Assembly (NCBI RefSeq): GCF_020509005.1
Contig: NC_063014.1
Coordinates: forward strand, 4,030,001 to 4,094,000
Direction: 5' to 3'
From: Fulvia fulva
Taxonomy: Eukaryota > Ascomycota > Dothideomycetes > Mycosphaerellales > Mycosphaerellaceae
DNA: 64,000 bases
Shown here: positions 36,589-46,049 of the stretch, piece after piece
Position numbering within the stretch: the first letter of the stretch is position 1
Layout of the letters: each line of letters opens with the position of its first letter
Made by a program: the position numbers and the translations under genes
The notes under the pieces: generated by a model
Seen by the model: the letters and a program-made list of their open reading frames with translations, nothing else
What the model was told of the DNA's origin: nothing
Databases searched by the model: none

Positions 36589-36795
36589 TGTCGCGATCCG
36601 AGCGTATATATAGGTAACATCCTATTATTAAAACTGAAGGCTACGTACGCTAAGAATTAGGTGACTAATTAGTCACCTATAGCCTCTTTAAGAGCAACAC
36701 TTGTCTATTCTAGATAGACATATATAATATATAACCTACTTTTGAAACACCCTATATAAGCCCGTATAATAACTTCCTATACTTCTAACGTGATA
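36589..36795 (+). repeat. Copia-A 3' LTR (plus copy)
   Basis: 207 bp, starting TGTCGCGATCCGAGCG and ending AACGTGATA (original CA end changed to TA). Same length as 23302-23508, with differences mainly at CA/TG sites. It contains the perfect palindrome AGGTGACTAATTAGTCACCT (36659-36678). Confidence 0.87.
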
Positions 36796-37213
36796 AGAAG
36801 GAGATTAAGAACCTAATTAAGGATATTAAGGGTAGGCTTAGGAAAGTAACTATAGCTCTTACGGTACTCGGTAAGGAAGTTAGAGTCCTAAAGTACCTTA
36901 CTTTAAAACTCTAAGGGGGTATATAAAAAGATAGTATAACTTTATAGCGTAAGATAAGATTATAAGATTTAATAAGCGTTAACTTATAGGGTATAAGGAT
37001 TTAATAAGTATTAGCCGAGGAGATTGCGATAACTGATTCAGGGCAATCAACTTACTCTATATAAGAGCTAATAAGGCACTACTTTGAAATGACATAGTTT
37101 TTCACACCTTGCAACCAATGCCCTGTACTTTCTAATCGAGATCCCCAATTTCACAGCTCCTGTCGAATAAAACAAGGCCATGACGTGCCCCCGTCGTCTC
37201 ATGGTTGACTGCA
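36796..37213. other. Edge of the RIP-mutated block
   Basis: TA-rich, RIP-like sequence continues to about 37020 with no element that I can name. Beyond that, CA and TG dinucleotides return within tens of bases and the sequence looks like ordinary intergenic DNA. The downstream flank of the small coiled-coil gene on minus begins here. Confidence 0.5.
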
Positions 37214-37762
37214 TCATGACACTCGTGGTGCCGGTACGGACTGATGTGGTGCAAAGTACAGAGGCTGCTGGAATCCCGGTCGTGGCATGTGGGATACCTC
37301 GATTGCACAGTTCTGATAGACATATTGCTGGAGACGTTGTGCTTCGAGGAGCTCGCTGATTCTGGACTTCGCTCTTGTCAGATCTTGTGTCAAGGAATCG
37401 ACTGTCGCTTCAAGCGCCTCGTTCTGGGCAACGACCTGATTGAACTGCTCACGACTGACGTCCGGAAGCTCCTGTGTCCGCGTCGCATCGAGGTACTCGA
37501 TCCAGGCTGTTTGAGCATACGAGCAGTCCATGTCGATGTCCTGCTGGCCGTGCCTGCTGCCGTTTCGTCGGTGTCTGTGGGATGATTGCTGCTGGAAGTC
37601 CATGTTGATGTCGCCCTCGTAAGACGCCGTGCTCATGCGGACGGGAGAGGAGATCATGTGGAGTGTTCGATGTTGTCCATCATGCACCCATTTGGGGGCC
37701 TGGAAACAGCTCTGCTTCGATCTTGCAGGGCTGCACACATCTTCGGCCTTTCGTTTCGACAT
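37214..37762 (-). CDS. Small coiled-coil hypothetical protein
   Basis: 182 residues from the ATG at 37762. An in-frame ATG 42 bases upstream (37804) would add 14 hydrophobic residues, but the start chosen gives a basic N-terminus (MSKRKAEDV) resembling a nuclear-localisation patch. The middle is polar and His/Gln-rich. Residues about 110-155 have a leucine-rich heptad pattern (NQVVAQNEALEATVDSL and on), suggesting a short coiled coil. No family recognised. This is the first ORF beyond the repeat block and shows none of its base bias. Whether it is expressed cannot be told from sequence. Confidence 0.45.
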   Translation of the reverse strand: MSKRKAEDVCSPARSKQSCFQAPKWVHDGQHRTLHMISSPVRMSTASYEGDINMDFQQQSSHRHRRNGSRHGQQDIDMDCSYAQTAWIEYLDATRTQELPDVSREQFNQVVAQNEALEATVDSLTQDLTRAKSRISELLEAQRLQQYVYQNCAIEVSHMPRPGFQQPLYFAPHQSVPAPRVS

Positions 37763-38191
37763 GATGTATATGAGTTGTAGATAGAAGGCTTCCCGCAGCA
37801 CCACTCGGGTTGATGAAGGAAAGAGGAAGCTGTCGCGTCGATAACAGAGGCGTGGCGCGTTGTCTGAAGGAGGCTAGACCACCCCCTGCTGATCGGTGGC
37901 ACGGGCACGGTGGTGACTCCGTGTCTGGTGACTCGTGAGAGGCTGAGAGCTGAACTCTGTTTTGCCAGACCTCCGACCACCGCCTCCGTCGTATGCACCA
38001 TCAAACAACACGATATGACAAGCACCAGTCGTCCCCGTCCGATTCACCACTTACGACTGACTCACTCTTGCCTATGTAGTGCTCTCAGGGAAGTAGCTAA
38101 CATCTGATATTGATTTGGAACCTGCGCCTCCATCTCCAATACCTCCAGCACCAAGACCCAAGACATCGCCGCCAATTCCAAAGACCTTGCA
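37763..38191. other. Intergenic region between divergent small ORFs
   Basis: Normal base composition. The last roughly 75 bases before 38192 are open in frame with the next ORF and keep its heptad character, so a 5' exon of that gene may lie here. Otherwise only potential promoter sequence. Confidence 0.4.
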
Positions 38192-38413
38192 ATGCGGCTC
38201 CACCAAGCAGTCCTTAGCCTCAACGAGCAAAAGAACGGACTGAGGAAAGGATACGATAAGCTTCAAAACGAGTACAAGGTGCTTGAGCAAGAGTACTATC
38301 AGCTCAAGGGAGCCATGGCAGCTTCTGAAGAGAGGCAGACTGAGCTGCTCGATGAAGTACGCAAGTTGAGGGAGGAGAATGGGTTTCTGAAGAAGTTCCC
38401 GAACTTACCGTGA
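38192..38413 (+). CDS. Small coiled-coil hypothetical protein
   Basis: 73 residues from ATG 38192, almost entirely charged heptads (LNEQKNGLRKGYDKLQNEY and on), so a parallel coiled coil is expected. The frame is open for another 22 codons upstream, back to a TGA near 38120, and those codons are also helix-like (TKTQDIAANSKDLA). The true start may therefore be in an upstream exon that I cannot place. No catalytic domain or signal peptide. It resembles in style, but not clearly in sequence, the ORFs at 38927, 61065 and 62188. Confidence 0.45.
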   Translation: MRLHQAVLSLNEQKNGLRKGYDKLQNEYKVLEQEYYQLKGAMAASEERQTELLDEVRKLREENGFLKKFPNLP

Positions 38414-38926
38414 GAGGTGAGACATCCGAAGACAGTGCTGTGGTGCATGGAATAAGGAGGACTGACGGGTCTTGTAGGTTCGATCTCGTTGTGAAGAAGG
38501 CGATGAAGTGTCCTTGGGCTTCAGGCCTGGCGTGATGTTGTGGGTCTGCGCCTCTTCGATTGTGTCTTCTTTGAGTCTCATATTCTGGCGTGTCAGGTGT
38601 GAGACGTTATCATTGTGGAGAGTGTGTGGTGCGAGATGTTGGCACTTCTAGCGTCTCTCCTAACATGCCACATCGACATTGGTGGCTTTCGTTGCGGCTC
38701 AGTGTCTGGAACCGCTTCCATCAGCAGAATCGGCTGAACCAGCATTGATACATAGACTTCCTAAAGCAAGACACAACTCTTCCCCCATCTCCCACGCCTC
38801 ATAAAAAGACACCATCCGCCAGCCCAGCTCTCCAACCTTCCATCCAATCTCAAGCATCATCCACAGCCTCATCTCTCCAAGTTCCACACACCCCACATCA
38901 ACAAGCCAAACATCCCACCTCCTGCA
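38414..38926. other. Intergenic, about 510 bp
   Basis: No coding signal. The last 100 bases are C/T-rich and low in G, a common fungal core-promoter composition immediately upstream of the ATG at 38927. Confidence 0.4.
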
Positions 38927-39235
38927 ATGTTCTCCCGCACATACGAAATCGAAGCCCTCGAAATCGAGAACGACCGACTCCGCGAGGACGTCGCCCACCT
39001 CCAGACCCGCGCGGCAGAAGTTACTGAAGAGAACCAACACCTCAAGCAGCGAGTTCTCCTCCTTCAACGTGGACTGGAGCAGACCGAAGCCGAGTTTGAG
39101 GAGGAGCAGGAGCGCGTGCGCTGGAGTGTTCGAGATACGCTTAAGCAGCTGCTGGAGATGAAGACAGTGGTGGAAGAAATCGGGAGGAAGATCGATGTGG
39201 AGGTCAAGACGTTGGGGGCGGCGTGTCTTCGTTGA
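38927..39235 (+). CDS. Small coiled-coil hypothetical protein
   Basis: 102 residues, single exon. From residue 8 to about 85 it is a continuous amphipathic helix with leucines in heptad spacing (EALEIENDRLREDVAHLQ and on) and many Glu/Arg pairs. A short basic tail follows. A pyrimidine-rich leader precedes the ATG, which supports the start. No known family. It is the clearest of the small coiled-coil ORFs in this window and would suit a structural or dimerising role, but no function can be assigned. Confidence 0.55.
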   Translation: MFSRTYEIEALEIENDRLREDVAHLQTRAAEVTEENQHLKQRVLLLQRGLEQTEAEFEEEQERVRWSVRDTLKQLLEMKTVVEEIGRKIDVEVKTLGAACLR

Positions 39236-40402
39236 GGAGTTTGATTCCGGGTGTGGGTCGGGTTTGAGGTGAGTCGCCGTTCTGCATGTTGCTGTTGTGT
39301 TTGGCTGACCTTTGCTGCTTGCTAGGACTTTTATTTCTTGTTAAGTTGGAGACAAGGGGTTGCGCCGTGGTGCATGTGCAATGCAGATGAACAGGGTTCT
39401 AGACTGAGCATGTCTTAAAGTGATTCGGAGGTATGAAGCGGAGTCAAACCGTGTATCGTATATCTACCATCGACTTTCATCCCTGTCCATATGTGATGCC
39501 CCTCACGGTAGGTATCGTGGTCCGGCGCTCTCTTTGGCATTTCCGATACAAAGGGATCTAGGCGGTGAAGTGGGCCAGACGTGAGGTCGCACGTAGGGTG
39601 CACTCCTGACACTTGCGCGGTGGAAGTCAATTCGGCCAGTCTAATGCTTCACACCTGATATCTATCGACTTTCCATTCATGTCGAATGTTGACGATACTC
39701 CGTAGCAGAGTATGATCCCGCTTCAGGGCGATCTAATGTGTACTTCCAGAATTATCGTCCCCGTTGGCATCGGTCGTATAAGGTGCACCTCCAACCCGTT
39801 GGCTTCCATCGCACAGTGCGAGAATGCACAGGAACTTTACGTACTGCCCGTCCCTTGTTGTAAGCCCGTCTCCCCGGAAAGTCTTCCGGTAATGGTGAGG
39901 CTACGGTGAAGCTTGCTAATAGCAAGGCGGCTGTCGCGACAGTGGAGAGGAAGTGCACTTTGCAGGAGCGATTGGCAGGAGGGAACCGGAATGTGGTTAT
40001 AAGGAGCGTGGTCTGTAGTGTCGAGGCTGTCTTTGAACGTTCCACCCACCACCACGGGCCACGGCGTTGCCATGAGAAATGCAGAACATTATCCATGTCT
40101 TTGCAGACGACTCGCAGACGTTTGTGCAGTACGAGTGTACGACATGGCCGGCTCTGCTTCGGAGTTGTTCTTGCCGCACACCGAGGACCGAGGCAGAGAC
40201 ATCGTGCCCACATTACTGCTGTAGGATGAACGTGTTCTGATTTCCTGAAGGACAGAGTGCACCCGAGAAAGTGCTCTTCACCATACCTTGGAAGTACTGT
40301 ATGATCTGTATCTCCTCCAGCCAGCTAGTCGTTGCCCCTTCCTCCACAAGAAGACACATCCAATATACTTCACCTCATTTCGCGCTAATTAGTGCTGAAA
40401 GC
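39236..40402. other. Intergenic, about 1.2 kb, with a signal-peptide-like relic
   Basis: Upstream region of the acyl-CoA synthetase gene. No convincing gene. On minus between about 39965 and 39752 a frame reads VHFLSTVATAALLLASFTVA followed by SPLPEDFP and a basic tail with two cysteines. This looks like a small secreted protein whose own start codon is absent (see findings). Confidence 0.4.
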
Positions 40403-42395
40403 ATGGCTTTGGGTAAGAACATCGTCATGGTTCGCCTCCTCCGAGAAGATCAACCGCTGATCATCAATGAACAGCTGTCGCTGCTGGTGGCTTGGCCGCC
40501 GCAGCATATCTGGATGGGAAATACCAACTACGACGAGATGCAACAACCATACTCAAGCGGAAAAAGGCCGAAAAAGTGTACGAGAAAGCGCTGAAGGACG
40601 ACAAGGTCTCGCCATGGTACCTCCTCGCCGAGGCATGCGCAAAGAACCCAAAGAACCGTGCTGTCTGGACTAGGCATGGAGAATGGACTTTCCAACAGTT
40701 TCATGACGAGACTGTCCGGTATGCTCAGTGGATGCTGGACCAGGGCATCCGGCCAGGCGACCTTGTCGCCATGTACTTGACCAACAGTGCCGAGTTCTTG
40801 ATGGTCTTCTTCGCGACCTTGAGCATTGGAGCTGGTCCGGCCTTGTTCAACTACAATCTTGAAGACAAGGCATTGATGCACTGCCTGGCTGTTGCCGAGA
40901 GCAAGTTCTTGATCGTTGACGAGGACGCTGGTTGTCAGCAAAGGATCGAAGCCAAACGTCAAGACATCGAGAATGCTGGAGCCAAGATTGTCACACTGAA
41001 CAACGATCTCAAACGCACAGTCAAGTCCATGCCCACCACCGTTCCCGAAGACAGGCTGCGGTCGGGCATGAAAGGCGAGTGGCCTTATGCTCTGATCTAC
41101 ACTTCTGGAACCACAGGACTGCCCAAAGGGTGTCCGTTCACTGTCCAGCGAACATGGCATCTCGGAAGCCACTTCGAGCCAGTTTTCGGCGCAAAGCCAG
41201 GCAGAGACTGCTGGTACAGTCCCATGCCACTTTACCACGGAACAGGTCTCATCACAACATCGATCGCCCTGCTTGGTGGGATCGGTGTTGCTATCGCACC
41301 ACGCTTCTCCGTCAGGAACTTCTGGCAGGACATCCATGACAGCAGATCAACCATGTTCATCTATGTTGGCGAGACTGCCCGATATCTACTCGCTGCACCA
41401 AAGCAGCCTCTCGAGCGGGATCACATCCTGCGTGTTGCATACGGCAATGGCCTCAGACCTGACGTCTGGCACAAGCTTCAAGAACGATTCAATATACCCG
41501 AAGTTGCAGAGTGAGTGTCCGATTCAGCGTGAATGGTCACAAACACATACTGACTTTGATGCGCAGATTCTTCAACTCCAGTGAAGGCGTATTCCAACTC
41601 CTCAACTACGCCACCGGCCCATACACAAACGCATGTGTCGGACACCACGGTCTCCTCCTCCGCGCCATCACCAACAAAACATACGTCCCAGTAGCAATCG
41701 ACGTCGACACCGGCGACATCTGGCGAGACCCCAAGACCGGCTTCGCCAAACGCACTCCCTACGAAGAAGGCGGCGAAATGCTCGTCAAAGTCCAGAGTAA
41801 AGCAGAGTTCGGCGGTTACTGGCGCAACCCCGAGGCAACGAACAAGCGCTTCGCCCACGACGTCTTCGTCAAAGGTGACCTCTACTACCGCAGCGGTGAC
41901 GCCTTGCGAAGATCCCCAGACGGCCATTGGTACTTCATGGACCGCCTCGGCGACACCTTCCGCTGGAAATCCGAGAACGTCTCAACAGCAGAAGTCGGCG
42001 AAGTTCTAGGCCACTACCCCGGCATCGCAGAAGCCAACGTCTACGGCGTCACAGTGCCCGGCCACGAAGGTCGCGCAGGCTGTGCCGCACTTCATCTCAC
42101 AACAACTCCCAACCCAGCCTTCTTCGCGGATCTGCTAAAGTACTGCCGCGCGAGATTGCCGCGGTATGCAGTGCCCGTGTTTTTGAGGATTGTAAAGGGG
42201 AGCTCGCATATTCATAACCATAAACAGAACAAAGTTGGTTTACGGCAGGAAGGTGTTGATCCAGAGAAGGTGGGCACGTTGGAGAAGGAGGGTGGGGAGG
42301 ATGAGTTTTATTGGTGGAGGCCCGAGACGGATGCGTATGAGGTTTTTACGAAGGGGGAGTGGGAGAGCTTGAGTAAGGGGCAGGCGAGGTTGTAG
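40403..42395 (+). CDS. FAT1: Very-long-chain acyl-CoA synthetase / fatty acid transporter (Fat1/FATP type)
   Basis: Three exons: 40403-40412, 40475-41510 and 41567-42395, giving 624 residues. Intron 1 (62 bp, GTAAGA...CAG) follows a 10-nt first exon. Splicing gives MALAVAAGGLAAAAYLDGKY, a hydrophobic N-terminus as in yeast Fat1. Intron 2 (56 bp) has a GTGAGT donor and CTGAC branch site, and restores VAEFFNSSEG. The protein belongs to the AMP-binding family: the P-loop YTSGTTGLPKG (about 211-222), YSPMPLYHGTG, and the FATP signature YRSGDALRR...DRLGDTFRWKSENVST. Proteins of this family activate very-long-chain fatty acids and couple import to CoA ligation at the plasma membrane, lipid droplet or peroxisome. 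S. cerevisiae Fat1 is of similar length (669). The peroxisomal Pcs60 group is excluded by the FATP motif. The gene symbol is by family resemblance. Confidence 0.9.
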
Positions 42396-42871
42396 GTACT
42401 CTGCAGCTCAGAATGAAGGAAGCGATTGACGACAGATTCTCGTGTACCTGGTATGAGGCAACAAGTCAGAGGTGAATATCGACGATGTCCACGATACATG
42501 TCCCAGAGGCAGAGGCTGTCAGACGGATTCAAGATCTGCTGCCTACTTGTCAGAACGACCGCCCCAGGGTGGCGGCCAACAAGGCTGCGTGCTCATGTTA
42601 CACGGCCTGTACCAACGTCTCGCTTATTCCAGCTCCAACCATATTGAGCGAAGCACATGGACAAGAATGGGAGCATCTGCATTTGCCGACACTTCAGCTG
42701 AGCTCTGAGCTGGCAGTGTCAGCACAGCCGCCTCGTCTTTGGCCTGATGCATCCAATACTTCTTGGCTCGATTGGCCATACCAGGGCAACGTCGTCGCAT
42801 TGCAATCCTCCTCATCCTCTAGCACAGACACCACACGTCATCGACCAAATATCGATACTACATCTCGCAAC
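42396..42871. other. Intergenic, about 475 bp
   Basis: The frame of the next gene stays open back to 42485, but the stretch is low-quality coding sequence (Ser/Thr/Pro-rich, no conserved pattern), so I treat it as leader or promoter of the small gene at 42872. Confidence 0.4.
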
Positions 42872-43241
42872 ATGTCCAGACCCAGTCAGCAGGGTCAATT
42901 CGACACCCTGAAACAAGAATTGACCCACGGCAGTCCCGTTAAAGGAGACGCAGCAGCAGACGTCGTCAAGACTGCCACCGTGGGCGCTGGAGCTGGCTCT
43001 GATGTCTCGGGTTTGGGAAACGCAATCGGAGCTGCGGTCACTGCCGGAGTAGGTGCAGTGGATATCAAGGCCAACCACGATGTGAGTCCCCCTTCGATGT
43101 GAGTGACATTAACGCTGACACGTGGCTTAGTTCAAGAAAGCTATCGTAGAGAATCGAGAAGCGGGCAACTTTTATTCTGATCCGAAGCAGAACCACTCAT
43201 ACACTGAGGATCCGGCTTTCGGTGGGCAGGGACCTGAATAG
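42872..43241 (+). CDS. Small glycine-rich (glycine-zipper-like) protein
   Basis: Two exons, 42872-43081 and 43131-43241, 106 residues. The 49-bp intron has a GTGAGT donor and GCTGAC branch site and splices in frame (NHD to FKKAIVENREAGNFY), ending at TAG 43241. Residues about 34-62 are Gly/Ala/Val-rich with small residues at regular spacing (VGAGAGSDVSGLGNAIGAA). This is a glycine-zipper-like stretch that could insert in or pack against a membrane. The C-terminus is polar and acidic. A second GTGAGT (43099) would give an alternative donor. No family recognised. It converges with the transporter on minus, whose stop lies 116 bp away. Confidence 0.6.
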
Positions 43242-43357
43242 GGTGATGGCAGGAATCTACCGTGAAGTGGTTGGAGTGGTGCAGATGAAGCGTATGGATG
43301 AGGTCCTGACCCTGTTTTCACCCTTCATGATCACACTGTCGCTATCAACTACATCCC

Positions 43358-44983
43358 CTAGTAGATATACCTAAAATTCATATTATCCCGATCCGTCATA
43401 TCACTAAACGCCGTAGCATCCAGATCTCTCCCCTCCAGCCCTCCCTCCTGCTGACTCTGGATCCTATCCCTCTTCTTATTCTCCCAATCCAGCGCGAACC
43501 TCAGCAGCAAAATAACACAAAACTCAATCAAATGACTAACAATCATACTCCAAATCCCCAACGGATACTCCGGCCGCTGCACCTCAAGGTAGAAGAACGG
43601 ACCAACAATGTTGCCGGTACAGTAGCCCAAGAAGAGGACGCCGTTGGTGATGACTTTCTTAGTGTGGCCGGCGGTGTTGGCGGTCGTCATGGAGAGGATC
43701 ATGCAGAAGGCTGCGTTGTAGGGGCCGGTGAGGTAGTAGCATGTTAGGCGGCCGCCCATGTTGTCGGCTGCGAGGAATCGAAGGCCGAAGGTACCGGCGA
43801 TGTTGGGGAGGAGGAAGATTAGGATGAACCAGCAGCGCGTCTGGCGGCCGTGGCGGGCCATGTAGTCGTTTAAGTAGACGCATGCTAGGATTGAGATGGC
43901 GATGATGGCGCCGTAGGGGATTTGCATGAGCGTTGTGACCAGCGTGCTGAAACCGAAGCCTTTGATGATGATGGTGCCGAAGTTGGAGATGCCGCCGTTG
44001 GGCACGTTGCAGACCATGCCGAGGATGAAGAAGAGGTAGAGTTTGTAGTCCATGAAAGCTTCGCGGACTTGATACCACTTGAAATTCTTGTTCTCAATGC
44101 CGGTTTGATCCTCTCGTAGTCGTTCCACCGCAATCCTCTTCTCGCGATGCGTCAAACCCTTCGCAGTGACAGGGCTATCAGGCAGGAACACCACCATCAC
44201 AATCCCCCAGACCGAACAAAGCGCCCCAATGATCAAGAACTCATACTTCCAGCTCGGAAGGCTGCCCTTGATATTCCCAATCCCAAAGCCCAACAACCCA
44301 CCCAACGCAATACCCACCCCATTCGCCGTGTACCACAGTCCCATCCTGATAGGCTGCTGCCGTCTCGTATACCACATCGCCGTCACCAACATAAATGCCG
44401 GATCCGCACACGCCTCCGCCGCACCGGCCAACGCCCTCAGCGCCGCCAGCGTCGCGAAATTCTTCGCAACAGCCTGCAGCATGAGGAAGAAGCCCCACAT
44501 AAAGATCTGACTACCCAGATACTTCCCCACCGGAAGTTGTTGCAAGAGTAAATTGGTAGGTAACGCCCAAGCGAGAAACCCAAAGTAGAAAATACTCGAC
44601 AACCAACTATACTCGGTCCCGACGAGGTTAAGATCCTCGCGGATCCCGAAGATGGCGGCGTAGGAGAGGGTTGTTTTGTCGATGTAGAAGAAGGCGTAGC
44701 AGACGGCCAGGTAGGGGAGGATCATGAGGTCGATCTTGCGGACTAGGGCCTTTTCTTCGGAGGGGTCGATGGGTTCGTGGAGGTCGGTGGGGGAGTTGAA
44801 GAGGGCCATGGCGGCATCGCCGTCGCCAGCTTTGTTGAGTTTCCATTTGGTGGTGGAGGGCGCGATGGAGGCTGTTTCTTGGTATGTGATGTCGACTTTG
44901 TCGGGGTCTTGGTTGGAGGACGGAGGGGAGGTGGTGGTTATGTTGTCGTCGGTGTGGACGTTGCTTCTCTTGAAGAGGCCCAT
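43358..44983 (-). CDS. MFS transporter, allantoate permease (Dal5-like / ACS) family
   Basis: 541 residues, single exon, ATG at 44983. After a roughly 80-residue polar cytosolic tail, the MFS core begins at LVRKIDLMILPYLAVCYAFF. The typical DKTTLSYAA motif of the anion:cation symporter group follows, with about 12 hydrophobic segments: six before the central loop (LPDSPVTAKGLTHREKRIAVERL, shown here split by the LPDSP and REKRIAVERLREDQTG motifs) and six after. Family members import allantoate, nicotinate, pantothenate or related organic acids with protons at the plasma membrane; the substrate cannot be read from sequence. The C-terminal tail is acidic. It is encoded next to a Zn2Cys6 regulator on the same strand (1.07 kb apart), a common pairing, but co-regulation is only inferred. 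Confidence 0.88.
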   Translation of the reverse strand: MGLFKRSNVHTDDNITTTSPPSSNQDPDKVDITYQETASIAPSTTKWKLNKAGDGDAAMALFNSPTDLHEPIDPSEEKALVRKIDLMILPYLAVCYAFFYIDKTTLSYAAIFGIREDLNLVGTEYSWLSSIFYFGFLAWALPTNLLLQQLPVGKYLGSQIFMWGFFLMLQAVAKNFATLAALRALAGAAEACADPAFMLVTAMWYTRRQQPIRMGLWYTANGVGIALGGLLGFGIGNIKGSLPSWKYEFLIIGALCSVWGIVMVVFLPDSPVTAKGLTHREKRIAVERLREDQTGIENKNFKWYQVREAFMDYKLYLFFILGMVCNVPNGGISNFGTIIIKGFGFSTLVTTLMQIPYGAIIAISILACVYLNDYMARHGRQTRCWFILIFLLPNIAGTFGLRFLAADNMGGRLTCYYLTGPYNAAFCMILSMTTANTAGHTKKVITNGVLFLGYCTGNIVGPFFYLEVQRPEYPLGIWSMIVSHLIEFCVILLLRFALDWENKKRDRIQSQQEGGLEGRDLDATAFSDMTDRDNMNFRYIY

Positions 44984-46049
44984 CTTGGGCGAGCTTGATG
45001 GTGGCGCTTGATGGCGGGCTTGGTGAGGCTTAGCTAAAGCTACTGGTCATCGAGACTGAGCTTCTTGAACGGGGAGCCACTTGAGCTGAAGCGAGAGCAG
45101 ACAGGAGAGACGTGCATCAAACACCCATGAATAGGTGTACACGGCAAAGAAGAGGGCGATTCTGCCTCAAATACAACAGCTCCCCCAACGGCAGAGCGAG
45201 GATGCCGATATGGTAGCACGCGGCCGCCCCCCAATGATGAAGCAAAACCCGCCTTGCATGGTCACGCCAGTACGACAGGTCGTCCTCCGCATCAACCCCG
45301 CCGTTCCCTAGCACTGGTAGATAGTTTCTCCACGCAAGAACTTTTAAAGCTTCCCAACACAGAATATGATCGGCAAACATGCCGACTCATTCGACAGACA
45401 CCCGGCCGGCGTGTGAAGGTCGCAGACTGAAAAGAAAGGTATAGAAATGCTGGTAAAGTATGCTGAAGGTCGTTCATCATTTCATCTTGACGTTTTGGAG
45501 TCATAGTCGTTGCCGACATGCGTGAAAATGTTACTCAGATCATTCGGTAAGGCAGAGACAACATCGTCGCTGTACCGATGCTTCGAGTGCGTCCAGCGCA
45601 GATCGTCTTGTGAATGGCCGACTCGTTGGTGTGTTATCGGATCTTGATGGCACAGAGGCGAGGTCACAGAGTGCCTCAGGCATACCTATGGTGTCAAATC
45701 GCGCGAGCTTCGGTGTTGAGCTCAATCGCGAGCGAGCGACACGAGCTGAGACACGGATCGTTATAAGCCAAGACATCGTGGCCACACGTGAAGGCCACTT
45801 TGTGGGCCGCGAGATACCGGGATCCCTTTTCAGCCGCGACTCGGCATCAGCTGATGGCAAAAGGTGGGCCAGTTTGGGCCACAACAAGGCACACTATCAG
45901 GCACGCCCTTGCAACGTGTCCTGGTCTGTTTCACAGCCGCGTCGATCTTGATGATTCGAGGTGCTGCACTCATGGTCACGGTCACGGATCAAGTCCGCTC
46001 GTGATATCTTCGGTGGGGTGCATTATCCGGACTTTGCTTCCGTGATCAG
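44984..46049. other. Intergenic, about 1.07 kb
   Basis: Promoter side of the transporter (44984 on) and 3' side of the regulator gene. Open frames here lack coding character. No repeat or RNA gene seen. Confidence 0.4.

Larger units (their letters stand above)
1..36795 (+). mobile_element. Copia-A, plus copy: outermost element of the nest, split by later insertions
   Basis: A RIP-degraded Ty1/copia retrotransposon in five pieces: 1-120, 6571-7480, about 10333-10548, 28995-29040 and 34011-36795. The pieces are joined by homology to the minus-strand copy at 17557-23508. The first pieces carry integrase-like sequence. The piece from 34011 carries copia reverse transcriptase: a translation with stops includes ALYGLKESP and a YVND box in place of YVDD, followed by RNase H. 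Integrase before RT is the copia order. The 3' LTR is at 36589-36795. About 370 bp expected between the third and fourth pieces is missing. No piece has an open frame longer than about 70 codons. The 5' LTR lies outside the window. Certain as a copia relic; the exact inner breakpoints are estimates. Confidence 0.85.

Noticed and set aside
1..36795. A CRISPR array, prophage or bacterial mobile system to explain the repeat block
   Set aside because: Repeats are LTRs and LINE copies with eukaryotic domain order and target duplications; introns and gene content are fungal.
1..36795. Starship-type giant transposon as an explanation of the gene-poor block
   Set aside because: No tyrosine-recombinase captain gene or cargo genes are visible; the content is fully accounted for by nested retroelements.
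40528..41337. 269-codon minus-strand frame in the acyl-CoA synthetase gene
   Set aside because: Antisense to conserved AMP-binding motifs; no protein-like pattern of its own.
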